Made by a program: the position numbers and the translations under genes | The notes under the pieces: model-generated | Database searches by the model: none | Told to the model about the DNA's origin: nothing | The model's input: the letters and a program-made list of their open reading frames with translations, nothing else | In this document: piece by piece, positions 21,477 through 30,316 of the stretch | Layout of the letters: each line of letters begins with the position of its first letter | How positions within the stretch are numbered: position 1 is the first letter of the stretch | Source of the DNA: a virus | Strand: one strand, 5' to 3' | Virus record (IMG/VR): IMGVR_UViG_3300048833_000713 | Location: 1 to 37,217 of that record | Length of the DNA stretch: 37,217 nucleotides

Positions 21477-23602
21477 CCATACAGGACATCAGGGCTCGCT
21501 TTCCGAAGCTGCCAAGTGGCGCAGTTGCGATTTTTCGCGGAATGGAGATTGCCAGTCGTCCGACTGAAGATCTGACAATCAGCGAACATGCTGATCGCTA
21601 CCGCAAGGTTTCTGCGGAGTCCGGATCGCCCTGGCCTGGTGATTTCCGCACCGACCGCGTCCCGTACCTTCGCGAGCCGCAAGATTGCCTGCACCCGGAT
21701 CACCCTGCCCGCCGCGTAACTGCGCGCTGGGCAGCACAGCTCGGCAAGTCGACGGCAATCGAGAACTGGTTCTGCTTCATCGTCGACCAGGCGCCTGGGT
21801 CGATGATGATCGTTTTGCCCTCGATCGAAGAGTCAACGAAATTCAATCGCGTCAAGCTTCAGCCGACGATCGAGGCATCGAAGCGCATCGCCCATAAGGT
21901 CATGCCGGTTAGCAGCCGAGATGAGCAGGGCAGTACGACGTCATTCAAGCGTTACGCCGGTGGCTTTTGCCAGATCGTCAATGCAGGCTCTTCGAAGGGT
22001 CTGCAGATGGTGTCGATCAAGTACCTCGCGATGGATGAAACGACCGGCTATCCAAAGGATGTCGACGGTCGCGGTAGCCCTCGCGATCAGGCGAGAGCGC
22101 GCCAGAAAATGTATGGCGACCTTGCCAAGGAGTGGCAGGGGTCCACGCCGGGCGTCGCTGGTGAATGCACAATCAGCGAGGACTTCGAGGCTGGGGACCA
22201 GCGGTATTTTTATCTGCCGTGCCCGCACTGCAGCACCTACCAGGCTCTCGGTTTCGACATGATGCGCGGCCCAGATCCGGAGCAGGATCTGCCCGTTCAT
22301 ATGCGGTGCCTCAATTGCGACAAGCCCATCTTCGACGGGCACAAGCGCGAAATGATGGAGCGCGGTAGATGGATCGCTCGCAGGGTTGCTGAGCACGACG
22401 ACCCCGTGCCGCTTGCTATCGCTTCTGCGGACATTGATGAGTGGGCATGCCTCCCGTGCGAGGGAAGGTGCCGAGACTGGCAGCCGAGCTACCATCTTTG
22501 GGCAGCTTATGCTCCTCGCGAAAAGTGGTCGCAGATCTGGGAGCGCTGGATCGCCGCAGAGGGCGACACGACGAAAATGAGGACGTTCTGCCAGCAGGAT
22601 CTGGCGGAGCCTTACGATCCCGGCGGCGTCACTGTCGAGTGGGAGAAAATCGTCGAGGCTGCGAAAGCCCATCTACTGCCCTCGCGGGTCATACCATCCT
22701 GGGCGGCGCTCGTTGTATCTGCCGCCGACGTTCAGGGTTACGGCATCAAGTGGGTCGCCTATGCCATCGGCGCGCGCGATCAGATACAGCTCATCGATAG
22801 AGAGATCTTCGAAGGGCCTCCGGACCAGTCTGATGAGCCTTGGATCAAACTCTCCGATGCGCAAGCACGGACCTATCCGATCCAGAACGGCACTTGTGAG
22901 AAGGGAATCGACCTCAGTGGCGTTGACTCGGGGTGGGCAACCGATCGCGTGTATCGCTTCTGCGCCGGGCGTCCGAACGTTTATGCGCTGGACGGCCGCG
23001 AACCGATCGGCCTTCCTTGGCTGGGGACGCCAGTCAAGAAGGACATCAAGGATCACAATCGGCGCGTGATCTCGAAGGTTCTGCTCTATCCGGTGGGTCT
23101 TTTCGACATCAAGACAGCGGTTACAGCTGCTCTGGCTAATCTGGTGCAGGGGCGATCCGAGGCCGGTCAGTGGCCTCGAAACACGATCCACTTCGCCTCG
23201 GATCTTTGTGATGCAGATTTCGCCAAGGAACTCACAGCGGAGCGCCTTGTCGATGCTGAAGAGGAGGCCCGGTCTTCGGTCAGCCGAAGGGCTCGGCGCC
23301 TCATCAAGCCTAAAGCGGGTCGCCAATGGAAAAAGGTCGTTGGCCGGGTCAATGACTGGTTTGACGCCACCGTCTACTCCTTTGCCCTTGCCTGGCACCT
23401 TCAGAACAAGCGACGGCTTACACTTGATCGGTGGGCCGACCTTGTCCGCGATCTGCATGGTGACCACGACGAGCCGGTCGACCTCTTCGAGGCCGCTGCG
23501 CAGAACCCGTTCATCAAGACCAAATCAGCGGCGCCGCCAGCCCCGACGGCGCCTTCGGGCAAGTCCCGGCCGTCCCGTAAAAAATGGAGGTCGTACTCTT
23601 GA
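21473..23602 (+). CDS. Large terminase subunit (lambda gpA family)
   Basis: ATPase-nuclease that packages DNA into the prohead. The 709-residue length fits gpA. Visible are the N-terminal AESGSPWPGDFRTDRVPYLRE, the ATP-binding AAQLGKST (87-94), VSIKYLAMDET as the Walker-B region, two Cys-pair knuckles (LPCPHCSTYQALGF, MRCLNCDKPIFDG), and KVVGRVNDWFDATVYSFALA at the nuclease end. The gpA family indicates packaging at cos-like sites. The C-terminus is basic and Pro/Ser-rich. Confidence 0.96.
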   Translation: MTIQDIRARFPKLPSGAVAIFRGMEIASRPTEDLTISEHADRYRKVSAESGSPWPGDFRTDRVPYLREPQDCLHPDHPARRVTARWAAQLGKSTAIENWFCFIVDQAPGSMMIVLPSIEESTKFNRVKLQPTIEASKRIAHKVMPVSSRDEQGSTTSFKRYAGGFCQIVNAGSSKGLQMVSIKYLAMDETTGYPKDVDGRGSPRDQARARQKMYGDLAKEWQGSTPGVAGECTISEDFEAGDQRYFYLPCPHCSTYQALGFDMMRGPDPEQDLPVHMRCLNCDKPIFDGHKREMMERGRWIARRVAEHDDPVPLAIASADIDEWACLPCEGRCRDWQPSYHLWAAYAPREKWSQIWERWIAAEGDTTKMRTFCQQDLAEPYDPGGVTVEWEKIVEAAKAHLLPSRVIPSWAALVVSAADVQGYGIKWVAYAIGARDQIQLIDREIFEGPPDQSDEPWIKLSDAQARTYPIQNGTCEKGIDLSGVDSGWATDRVYRFCAGRPNVYALDGREPIGLPWLGTPVKKDIKDHNRRVISKVLLYPVGLFDIKTAVTAALANLVQGRSEAGQWPRNTIHFASDLCDADFAKELTAERLVDAEEEARSSVSRRARRLIKPKAGRQWKKVVGRVNDWFDATVYSFALAWHLQNKRRLTLDRWADLVRDLHGDHDEPVDLFEAAAQNPFIKTKSAAPPAPTAPSGKSRPSRKKWRSYS

Positions 23603-25263
23603 TCGAAGCCAAGCCCCGCATCCGGGTCAAAGCGCAAACTGCGCAAGTGGCCACTGGTGCGCCCAAAGCCGTCCCATCTCGCCGCCATGTGGCTCGCTAT
23701 TTGCGAGGCGACCGATCCGGCGTGCTGGGCATGCGCAAAGCCGTGACACGTGACGCCCGGCAGGATGTCCGCGAAGCCGCCGAAAGGGCGGCGGCACTTG
23801 CCGTCGATTTCATGCACAACAGTGGGTGGATCGCCGGTGCGATCATGCAGATCCTCTGCGACACGATCGGCGAGGAGCTGAAACTGAACTGCCGCGCCAA
23901 GCTGAAGAAGCTTGGCTACTCCGACGAAGAGGCGGCGGAATGGTGCCGCATGGTCGAAGAGGAATGGCGACGCTACGCATGGAATCCCAAAGAATGTGAC
24001 TTGGCCGGGAAGTCGACCATTGCCGAAATGGCAGACGCTGCCCTGCGCAGCTATCTGGCTTCCGGCGAGGCCTTTGGCATTCTCGACTACATGGAGCCCG
24101 CCGATCGTCGCCGGTATGGGATTGAGACCGGTACCAAAGTTTCGCTGATCGCATCCCACCGCTGCCCTCGCGTCACGAGGGAGGTCGAGGGCCTTGAGCA
24201 GGGCATCTTCCACGACGCAAACAATCGCGCCGTAGCCTATCGCTTCAAGGTTCGCGAAAGTGGAATTGAGCGCGATCGGGACATAGATGCCATCGACGTC
24301 ATCCATTTGATGGATCGCGGCGCAAACCTTAACAGTGCGCGTGGCATTTCCGAAGTCGCGCCAGCCCTGAAGGTTCTTGCTCAGTCCGATCAGCTCGCCG
24401 ACGCGACGCTGGCGAAAACGCTGCTTCAGACCGTTTTCGCCGCAACCATCACAAGTCCAGAGCAGAGTGAGAACGCATTCCAAGCCTTGCAGACATTGGG
24501 CGACATCGAGATGCCCGATGGTTTCGATCAGAGCGATGGCTCCTGGGATGAATTCATTGGCGGTCTTCAGCAGGACCTGCTTGAGGTCTGGGATATGCGT
24601 CTTGGCGCATTGAAGGAAAAGGGCATCTCGATGTCCGATCCCGCCCGCATCAATCATCTTGGACCGGGCGAAAAACTGGAGCTGCATTCTTCGTCGACGC
24701 CAAGCAGTGATTACATCGAGTTTTTCCAGAACCTGCTTCGGGAGATCGCGCGCTGCCTGGGCGTCACCTATGAGTCCCTTTCCATGGACCATTCGGACGC
24801 GACCTATTCCTCGGTCCTCATGTCCGTGGCGACCATCTGGCCGATTGTGCTGCGTCGTCGCAGTCGGATCGTGGCCCCCTTCCTTCAGGCAATCTATGAG
24901 CGGTGGCTTGAGGAAATGATCGAGCGGGGAAGGATACAGATCAAAGGCGGGCGCGAAGCCTTCCGGCGCCATCGAGAGGCGGTCTTTCAGGCTGAGTGGC
25001 ACGGTCCTGCTGCGCCATCTGCCGACAACTACAAGGCTGTTCTTGCCGACAAGATCGAACTGGAGATCGGGATCTCAACGTTTTCCGACATCTGCGCCAA
25101 GCGCGGCAAGAATGGGCAGGAGCAGATTGTCCAACTTGGCCGCGAGAAAGAGCAGTTCGAGAAGGTCGGCGTTCCGCACCCGTTCGGTCGATCCCAGGGC
25201 GGAGCTGGACCACAAGGCGCTGCCACTGAAGGCAGTCGAGACCCCGCAAAGGAAGCTGCCTGA
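23599..25263 (+). CDS. Portal protein (lambda family)
   Basis: Forms the ring through which DNA enters the head. The 554-residue protein contains VDFMHNSGWIAGAIMQILCDTIG, LRSYLASGEAFGILDYM, VIHLMDRGANLNSARGISEVAPALKVLAQ and SMDHSDATYSSVLMSVATIWP, typical of lambda-type portals. TTG 23599 is preferred: GGAGG ends 8 nt before it and TTGA overlaps the terminase stop. ATG 23584 lies upstream of that ribosome site. The gene ends on the next start. Confidence 0.94.
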   Translation: MIEAKPRIRVKAQTAQVATGAPKAVPSRRHVARYLRGDRSGVLGMRKAVTRDARQDVREAAERAAALAVDFMHNSGWIAGAIMQILCDTIGEELKLNCRAKLKKLGYSDEEAAEWCRMVEEEWRRYAWNPKECDLAGKSTIAEMADAALRSYLASGEAFGILDYMEPADRRRYGIETGTKVSLIASHRCPRVTREVEGLEQGIFHDANNRAVAYRFKVRESGIERDRDIDAIDVIHLMDRGANLNSARGISEVAPALKVLAQSDQLADATLAKTLLQTVFAATITSPEQSENAFQALQTLGDIEMPDGFDQSDGSWDEFIGGLQQDLLEVWDMRLGALKEKGISMSDPARINHLGPGEKLELHSSSTPSSDYIEFFQNLLREIARCLGVTYESLSMDHSDATYSSVLMSVATIWPIVLRRRSRIVAPFLQAIYERWLEEMIERGRIQIKGGREAFRRHREAVFQAEWHGPAAPSADNYKAVLADKIELEIGISTFSDICAKRGKNGQEQIVQLGREKEQFEKVGVPHPFGRSQGGAGPQGAATEGSRDPAKEAA

Positions 25264-25520
25264 TGGTTGATGAGACTGACCCGATTCCGGTCGACTGGTG
25301 CGCCAGAGCTGTGAAGCTTCGCAAAGTCGAAGAAGCGCTTCTCATGGGTGAAATGGTCACCGAGGCACGGTTCGGCGAGGATATGTCGCGCTTCGCGAAC
25401 GCAAGTCTCGCTGACGTCAAAACGGCACTCGATGAAGCAATTCGCAAGTGTCAGATTTCACGCGGCGAGACGCCGAAACGGACCCGCTACGCGATGTCCG
25501 GGCGTATGCGCCCCTACTGA
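25263..25520 (+). CDS. Head-tail joining protein (gpW/FI-like)
   Basis: 85 residues starting MVDETDPIPVDWCARAVKLR. Two helices (KVEEALLMGEM and NASLADVKTALDEAIRKC) separated by a short beta hairpin (TEARFGEDMSRF) match small gpW-type connectors that plug the portal. The position between portal and protease also fits. The start shares one base with the portal stop (TGATG). Confidence 0.75.
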   Translation: MVDETDPIPVDWCARAVKLRKVEEALLMGEMVTEARFGEDMSRFANASLADVKTALDEAIRKCQISRGETPKRTRYAMSGRMRPY

Positions 25521-25531
25521 GGTTCCAGAAC

Positions 25532-26581
25532 ATGGCTGCTATTGTTGAAGACGGTAAGCTCCGGCTGACCGGCTACGTCGGCGATTACTACTTTGAGGAC
25601 GGCTTTACATCTCAGGATGTCGTTCTCGCTCTTGCGACCATCGGCGATGATGATCCACTCGATGTCCATCTGAATTCGGGTGGCGGCGTCGCCTCGGAAG
25701 GTGCCGCTATCCACGCCCTGCTAACCGCACGGCGCGGAGAGACGAACATCATCGTTGAGGGCATCGCGGCCTCCGCCGCCTCTCTGATCGCAATGGCCGG
25801 CGTCACAGTCACCATGTCGGCGGGTGCGGTCATGATGATCCATGATCCTGCCGGCGGCACCTTCGGGAACTCCGCCGATCACAGCAAGACGATCGAAGCA
25901 CTGGAGGCGCTGGCAACGGCCTATTCGCGTGTCTATGCGGCAAAGTCTGGCAAGACGCCTGAAGAATGCCGCGAGATCATGAAGGCGGAGCGCTGGCTCA
26001 CTCCCGACGAGGCTGTGAAGGAAGGCTTTGCCGACGACACAACCGAGCAGAAGGCGAAGCCTGTGGCGGCTTTCGATTATCGGCTGTTCGCACATGCACC
26101 GAAGAACCTGATCGCGCTGGCGAAGAAAAAGAACTGGTCGCTTCCGGCGACCATGGCGGCACCAGCCGCACAACACCGTCCAACTGAGGAGACCTCCATG
26201 ACGGATAAGGAACGTGCGGATCAGCTTGCCGCCGAAAATGCCAAGCTGAAAGCAGACCTCGAAGCCGCAAATGGCGGTATCGAGGCCGCAGTCAAAGGCG
26301 ACCGCGACCGCCGTTCGGCGATCATGGCGCTCGAAGAGGCCAAGGGTCGCGAGGCCCTTGCCGAGCATCTGTTCTCGCAGGGCAGCACGGTCGAGCAGGC
26401 AAAGGCAACGCTCACCGTTTCCCCGAAGGCTTCGGTGGATGATGCCAATGACGACGACTATCGCCCCCGTCGCACCACGATGAACGGGTCCGGGCTCAAC
26501 AAGCAAGATGGCAACGGTAAGCAGAAGGGCGATCGCTCCGTCCTTTCGGCCTCTGTCGACCGCGCCAACAAGCGTCGCTAA
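25532..26581 (+). CDS. Head maturation protease fused to scaffold (ClpP-like)
   Basis: A 349-residue gpC-like protein. The N-terminal 200 residues are a ClpP-type serine protease: LDVHLNSGGGVASEGAAIHALL forms the oxyanion region, EGIAASAASLIAMAG holds the likely Ser (S81), and MMIHDPAGG the His (H104). A Pro/Ala linker then leads to a coiled-coil C-terminus (KERADQLAAENAKLKADLEAAN) and a disordered basic end. The start at 25532 has GAGG upstream; the longer frame to 25448 overlaps the joining gene. An internal start at 26198 probably makes the scaffold alone. Confidence 0.92.
   Translation: MAAIVEDGKLRLTGYVGDYYFEDGFTSQDVVLALATIGDDDPLDVHLNSGGGVASEGAAIHALLTARRGETNIIVEGIAASAASLIAMAGVTVTMSAGAVMMIHDPAGGTFGNSADHSKTIEALEALATAYSRVYAAKSGKTPEECREIMKAERWLTPDEAVKEGFADDTTEQKAKPVAAFDYRLFAHAPKNLIALAKKKNWSLPATMAAPAAQHRPTEETSMTDKERADQLAAENAKLKADLEAANGGIEAAVKGDRDRRSAIMALEEAKGREALAEHLFSQGSTVEQAKATLTVSPKASVDDANDDDYRPRRTTMNGSGLNKQDGNGKQKGDRSVLSASVDRANKRR
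26198..26581 (+). CDS. Nested scaffold protein (Nu3-like, internal start)
   Basis: In-frame ATG within the protease gene preceded by GAGGAG with a 6-nt gap, giving 127 residues starting MTDKERADQLAAENAKLKAD. The segment is the helical coiled-coil scaffold part plus a charged disordered tail. Lambda C/Nu3 has the same nested arrangement. The ribosome site inside coding sequence is the key evidence. Confidence 0.72.
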   Translation: MTDKERADQLAAENAKLKADLEAANGGIEAAVKGDRDRRSAIMALEEAKGREALAEHLFSQGSTVEQAKATLTVSPKASVDDANDDDYRPRRTTMNGSGLNKQDGNGKQKGDRSVLSASVDRANKRR

Positions 26582-26596
26582 CAGGAGATCGACGTC

Positions 26597-26980
26597 ATGG
26601 TAACGCTCACCAAGGGCATGCGCCCTACCGCTCATTACATCGTGTCGGAAGCCAACGGTTATCGCTCCCGAGAGCAGATCGTGATTGCTTCCGGTAGCGG
26701 CAAGCTCGATGCCGGCGCCGTCCTCGGAAAGATTACCGCCGCAGGCGCAACCATCGGTCAGTACAAGCCGTATTCGCCCGGCGCAAACGACGGCACGCAA
26801 CTCGCCGCCGCCATCCTCTATGAGGGTTGCGACGCCACTACGCAGACCGCCCGCCGCACGGTCACTGCACGCGACTCCGAGGTGCATGCCGACGTCCTTG
26901 TCTGGGCGAATGGCGTCACCGATCCCCAGAAAACCACCGCGCTTGCCGCCCTCGCGGCGCTCGGCATCGCTGCCCGATAA
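26597..26980 (+). CDS. Head decoration protein (gpD-like)
   Basis: 127 residues starting MVTLTKGMRPTAHYIVSEANGY. The beta-rich small protein has REQIVIASGSGKLDAGAVLGKIT, TQLAAAILYEGCDA and AHADVLVWANG-like EVHADVLVWANG, matching trimeric capsid-stabilising decoration proteins. It follows the protease and precedes the capsid, as in lambda. AGGAG lies about 10 nt before the start. Confidence 0.88.
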   Translation: MVTLTKGMRPTAHYIVSEANGYRSREQIVIASGSGKLDAGAVLGKITAAGATIGQYKPYSPGANDGTQLAAAILYEGCDATTQTARRTVTARDSEVHADVLVWANGVTDPQKTTALAALAALGIAAR

Positions 26981-26994
26981 GGAGGGTTAAGTCC

Positions 26995-28023
26995 ATGGCT
27001 CTTGTAGCTGATATCTTCAGTCAGAATGCGTGGGGCGCCATCGAGGTGCAGGAGGAGATCGTCGAGCGCGTCGATTTCAAGCCTCAGCTTCTTGGCTCTC
27101 TCAACCTTTTCTCGCCGATCTATTCGCGCTCGCGGACGATCGGCATTGCGGATACGAACGGCGTCCTGACGCTTATTCCGACCTCTGCCAATGGGTCGCC
27201 TCCGGAAGAGCTTATTCCGAAGGGCGCAAAGATGCGGACCATGGAAGCGGTTCGCCTTGCCAAGGGCTCGACGATCTACGCTATCGAGCTGGCCGGTGTA
27301 CTGGCCTTGCCTTTCGAAGACCAGACCGTCGAAGTTGTCGACGAGGTGACAAGTCGTACCGTGGCCATCAAGGATGATCTGGAACTCACCTGGGAGCACA
27401 TGCGCTTCGGCGCCGTGCAGGGTAAGGTTCTCGATGCTGACGGAACCACCGTGCTCGTCGACTGGTACGACTTCTGGGACATCGCTGAGCCGGCCGAAAT
27501 CGATTTCGAACTCGATTCCGACGCGACCGATGTTCGCAAGAAGTGCCGCGACGTCAAGCGCGCCATGCAGAAGGCGGCAAAGGGTGCATGGACGCCCAGC
27601 ACGAAGGTCGGCGCGCTTGTCGGCGATACGTTCTTCGACATGCTCGTGAACCACAAGCAGATCAAGGAAACCAAGGTCGGCACAGAGAAGGCCCCGACGC
27701 TTGAGAACATCGAAGGCTACTCAGCCATCGAGATCGAGGGCATCGTCTTCATCAACTACCAGGGCACGGACGACGGCACCACCATTGCCATCGCCAGCGA
27801 CAAGGCGCGATTCTTCCCGATCGGCGCTCGCGGAGCCTTCCAGGTTGGCTGGGCGCCTGCCAGCGAATTCAAGCCCTATCTCAACAAGCGCGGGCAGGAA
27901 TTCTACGGCATGGTTCTGGAAGACAAGAGCGGTCGCGACGAGTGGGACCGCGTCGAGCTTTACAGCTACCCGCTGTTCATCTGCACGCGACCGGAAATGC
28001 TCCAAAGCGCCAAGGCGATGTAA
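26995..28023 (+). CDS. Major capsid protein (gpE family)
   Basis: 342 residues starting MALVADIFSQNAWGAIEVQEE. Features of lambda-type capsid proteins are LGSLNLFSPIYSRSRTIGIA, EELIPKGAKMRTMEAVRLAKG and ARFFPIGARGAFQVGWAPA, ending LYSYPLFICTRPEMLQSAKA. The start is fixed by GGAGGG 8-14 nt upstream. A strong hairpin follows the gene. Confidence 0.95.
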   Translation: MALVADIFSQNAWGAIEVQEEIVERVDFKPQLLGSLNLFSPIYSRSRTIGIADTNGVLTLIPTSANGSPPEELIPKGAKMRTMEAVRLAKGSTIYAIELAGVLALPFEDQTVEVVDEVTSRTVAIKDDLELTWEHMRFGAVQGKVLDADGTTVLVDWYDFWDIAEPAEIDFELDSDATDVRKKCRDVKRAMQKAAKGAWTPSTKVGALVGDTFFDMLVNHKQIKETKVGTEKAPTLENIEGYSAIEIEGIVFINYQGTDDGTTIAIASDKARFFPIGARGAFQVGWAPASEFKPYLNKRGQEFYGMVLEDKSGRDEWDRVELYSYPLFICTRPEMLQSAKAM

Positions 28024-28039
28024 TTCGCGCTTGATATCA

Positions 28040-28063
28040 CCGACCGCTCAATCGGGCGGTCGG
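28040..28063 (+). promoter_or_regulatory. Hairpin after the major capsid gene
   Basis: CCGACCGCTC / GGGCGGTCGG, a 10-bp stem with one G-U pair and an AATC loop. No U-run follows. Such hairpins after capsid genes commonly stabilise the abundant upstream message or act as partial terminators. Confidence 0.7.
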
Positions 28064-28085
28064 AACCTCACCAATGGAGAGCGCC

Positions 28086-28310
28086 ATGACCGCGAAGCTC
28101 GTCACCGAAGCTGGTTACTACAACGGCAAATTTCTATCGCCAGGCATGAGCTATGTCGACGGCGAAGCAGCGGACACTGTCGCCGCTGCGGATCTTTCAT
28201 CCTTGAATAAGGATGATTTGATTGCTGAGGCAAAGAGGCTTGGCGTCGACGTCAATCCATCCCAGACGAAGGCTGAAATCATCGCCGCGATACAGGCCGG
28301 TTCTAAGTAA
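28086..28310 (+). CDS. Small HeH/SAP-like protein (74 aa)
   Basis: Starts MTAKLVTEAGYYNGKFLSPG. The C-terminus, LNKDDLIAEAKRLGVDVNPSQTKAEIIAAIQAG, is a helix-extended-loop-helix (SAP/HeH/LEM-like) segment, which phages often attach to head-end proteins to bind DNA or the phage terminus. ATG 28086 follows GGAGAG; ATG 28074 is an alternative. Confidence 0.75.
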   Translation: MTAKLVTEAGYYNGKFLSPGMSYVDGEAADTVAAADLSSLNKDDLIAEAKRLGVDVNPSQTKAEIIAAIQAGSK

Positions 28311-28696
28311 TGCCTATCGCCGCACGCTTCCACGAGTTGCGTGATCGCATCGTCTCCGCCGTCGATGCGAAGTTTGCCGAGCCCGTGAAGTTGATCTTCA
28401 TGAAGAATGGAGAAGTTGACCCGGAGCGGCTCACGATTGAGACCTTCGATGCGGTGCTGAGGGTCGGCGGAGGAAAAGAAAGCAGCGTGGCGCCTGGTGC
28501 ATCTCGCGCGTGGCGCTCCAAGCTTGCCGCCGGAAAAGGCGAGCTTCACATCGACGGAGCCCGCTATGCGGGACCGCCATTCAAAAAGGGCGACCGCATC
28601 CGAGCACTTTCGAGGCGCGGCGAACCACGGTTTGAAGTCCTTCGTGTCGATGATCGCGGCGATAGCCGCCTTGTTCTGGAGCTTGGCGAAGAATGA
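28310..28696 (+). CDS. Head-tail joining protein (gpFII-like)
   Basis: 128 residues starting MPIAARFHELRDRIVSAVDAKF. Beta-rich domain with EPVKLIFMKNGEVDP, ELHIDGARYAGPPFKKGDRIRAL and RFEVLRVDDRGDSRLVLEL. Size, beta content and position after the capsid gene fit head-tail joining proteins. TAATG-coupled to the previous gene and ATGA to the next. Confidence 0.72.
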   Translation: MPIAARFHELRDRIVSAVDAKFAEPVKLIFMKNGEVDPERLTIETFDAVLRVGGGKESSVAPGASRAWRSKLAAGKGELHIDGARYAGPPFKKGDRIRALSRRGEPRFEVLRVDDRGDSRLVLELGEE

Positions 28697-29499
28697 GCCT
28701 GATGCGGATTGCGCTGCGCATCGCAGCAGTCGAGGCCCTGAAGGGGCGCACGCTCGTCGGCAACAATGTCCTCGACACCCCCAATGGGGCACTCGACATT
28801 CAGGCCGACGGCAGTCTGCGCACAGAAGAGGACAAGCCATTTGTTTCCGTCTTCACCGACCAGGGAAGAACTGACGGCATCGTGGGCCGGTCTCTGACCG
28901 AGAACGGTATGTGCGACATCATTTTCGAGATGGGCGTTTCGTCGGCCATGCTTGAGGTCGACCCCGCGACCGAAAAGACGGTTCTGGTCGGGATCAATAT
29001 TCCCGGCTCTGACCGAAATCGGGAGTTCTTTCTGGATATCGTCCAGCGTCAGATTTGTGAGGCCCTCACCGATCCCGAAAATGCGTGGGCTGATATCTAT
29101 CGCGGCCTGCATTATCGAATCGTCAAAATCGAGTATGCCGGCGCAAGAAACACTGACGACGGCCAGCGTCTGGCTGGCCATCAGATGCGCCTCACGGTCG
29201 CGCTGGGCGATGAGCCTGATCCGGGTGTGACGCTCGACGAGGGATCTGCGTTTATGCGCTTCCTGACTGCGCTCGAAGCGGCGGGAAATCCAGAATACTC
29301 CACTCAGGCCTCCATTATGCGGTCGCTGGTTACCGGATCGAGTGATGATCGGGGGCGGCTCCAGCGCCGACATGGTCTGACATCGGCTGAAATGGACGCC
29401 TTGGGCTATCAGGTGCCGGCTCTGGCTGACGATGGATCGGAGCCGGAGATGACAGATATCGACATCGAGATCGACGGTCTCGCCACGGTTAGGGTGTAG
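28693..29499 (+). CDS. Conserved phage structural-module protein (268 aa)
   Basis: Starts MSLMRIALRIAAVEALKGRTLVG. Contains FVSVFTDQGRTDG, SVAMLEVDP-like AMLEVDPATEKTVL, and LDIVQRQICEALTDPENAW. The location between the head-joining and baseplate genes suits a tail-terminator or tail-completion protein, but I recognise no family. No sheath or tube gene lies between it and the baseplate genes, so these should be past the right edge. Confidence 0.75.
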   Translation: MSLMRIALRIAAVEALKGRTLVGNNVLDTPNGALDIQADGSLRTEEDKPFVSVFTDQGRTDGIVGRSLTENGMCDIIFEMGVSSAMLEVDPATEKTVLVGINIPGSDRNREFFLDIVQRQICEALTDPENAWADIYRGLHYRIVKIEYAGARNTDDGQRLAGHQMRLTVALGDEPDPGVTLDEGSAFMRFLTALEAAGNPEYSTQASIMRSLVTGSSDDRGRLQRRHGLTSAEMDALGYQVPALADDGSEPEMTDIDIEIDGLATVRV

Positions 29500-29504
29500 T
29501 TCTG

Positions 29505-30041
29505 ATGATCGCAGACGTCATCACCGGCATGCGTCTCGATGTCGAGATGCTGAAGACGGCCTTTGGTAACTCGCTGAAGGTTGGTCCGGTCGAGATTGTC
29601 GATGCGCAAAAGGGCTACCGGTTGCGCCTTGGCGGCACGGACCAGGCCCCGTTCCTATCTCCCTGGTATCCGCACCCGGAGACGGGGAAAACATCGATCC
29701 CGCTGAAAAAGGGCCAGATTGTCGGCGTGGTCAATCCCAGCGGAGATCCGCGGCAAGGCGTGATGTTCAGGGGCGGTTATTCCGATGCCAATCCTAGTCC
29801 GAACGGCGACATGGAGGCGAACGTCTTCAAGGACGCCGGAGTGACGATCAGGATCAAAGATGGCGTGGCATATGTCTCCGCTGTCTCGAAGGTTGTTGTC
29901 GATGCGCCCTTGGTTGAGCTTGGTGGCGAAGGTGGCAAACCGGTCGCCCGCATTGGCGACATGGTCAATGTCGGTTCCGGCTCTTCGCAGGGGCTGTGGC
30001 CCATCGTGGAAGGATCTTCGGTCGTGTCGGCCGTCGACTAA
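29505..30041 (+). CDS. Baseplate spike protein V (gpV family)
   Basis: 178 residues starting MIADVITGMRLDVEMLKTAFG. The OB-fold with GYRLRLGGTDQAPFLSPWYP followed by KTSIPLKKGQIVGVVNPSGD and MFRGGYSDANPSPNGDM is the baseplate assembly protein V layout. A beta-helix-like C-terminus (VFKDAGVTIRIKDGVAYVSA) would form the spike. It shows the phage has a contractile tail. Confidence 0.88.
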   Translation: MIADVITGMRLDVEMLKTAFGNSLKVGPVEIVDAQKGYRLRLGGTDQAPFLSPWYPHPETGKTSIPLKKGQIVGVVNPSGDPRQGVMFRGGYSDANPSPNGDMEANVFKDAGVTIRIKDGVAYVSAVSKVVVDAPLVELGGEGGKPVARIGDMVNVGSGSSQGLWPIVEGSSVVSAVD

Positions 30042-30055
30042 ATCAGGAGAAAATC

Positions 30056-30316
30056 ATGAGGAAGACATCCACCTTGCCGGCGGTAGCCGGTGAGACCGAC
30101 GCCGCTATGTCGGATGGCAAAATCGAATTCCGGATCAAGCCGGGCGTCCCATGGATCAATGGGCGCCGCGTACGGGATGCCAAGACGGTCAGGCTGACTG
30201 CCGAAGAGGCTGCTTATGACCTCGGTTTGTCACGGCTTTCGCCGGCTGACCAGCCAGTGCCGGCGGACTGGCCAGCTGATGTCGCTCCTGTTGGCAACGG
30301 CGATGGCGGGAATTGA
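30056..30316 (+). CDS. Hypothetical protein between baseplate genes (86 aa)
   Basis: Starts MRKTSTLPAVAGETDAAMSDG. Contains EFRIKPGVPWINGRRVRDAKTVRLTAEEA, then a Pro-rich end. AGGAGA precedes the start. Not recognised; its end overlaps the next gene. Position between gpV and gpW suggests a baseplate accessory part. Confidence 0.72.
   Translation: MRKTSTLPAVAGETDAAMSDGKIEFRIKPGVPWINGRRVRDAKTVRLTAEEAAYDLGLSRLSPADQPVPADWPADVAPVGNGDGGN

Noticed and set aside
23401-25002. 533-aa open frame on the minus strand
   Set aside because: Shadow of the large terminase end and the portal gene, both recognisable on the plus strand.
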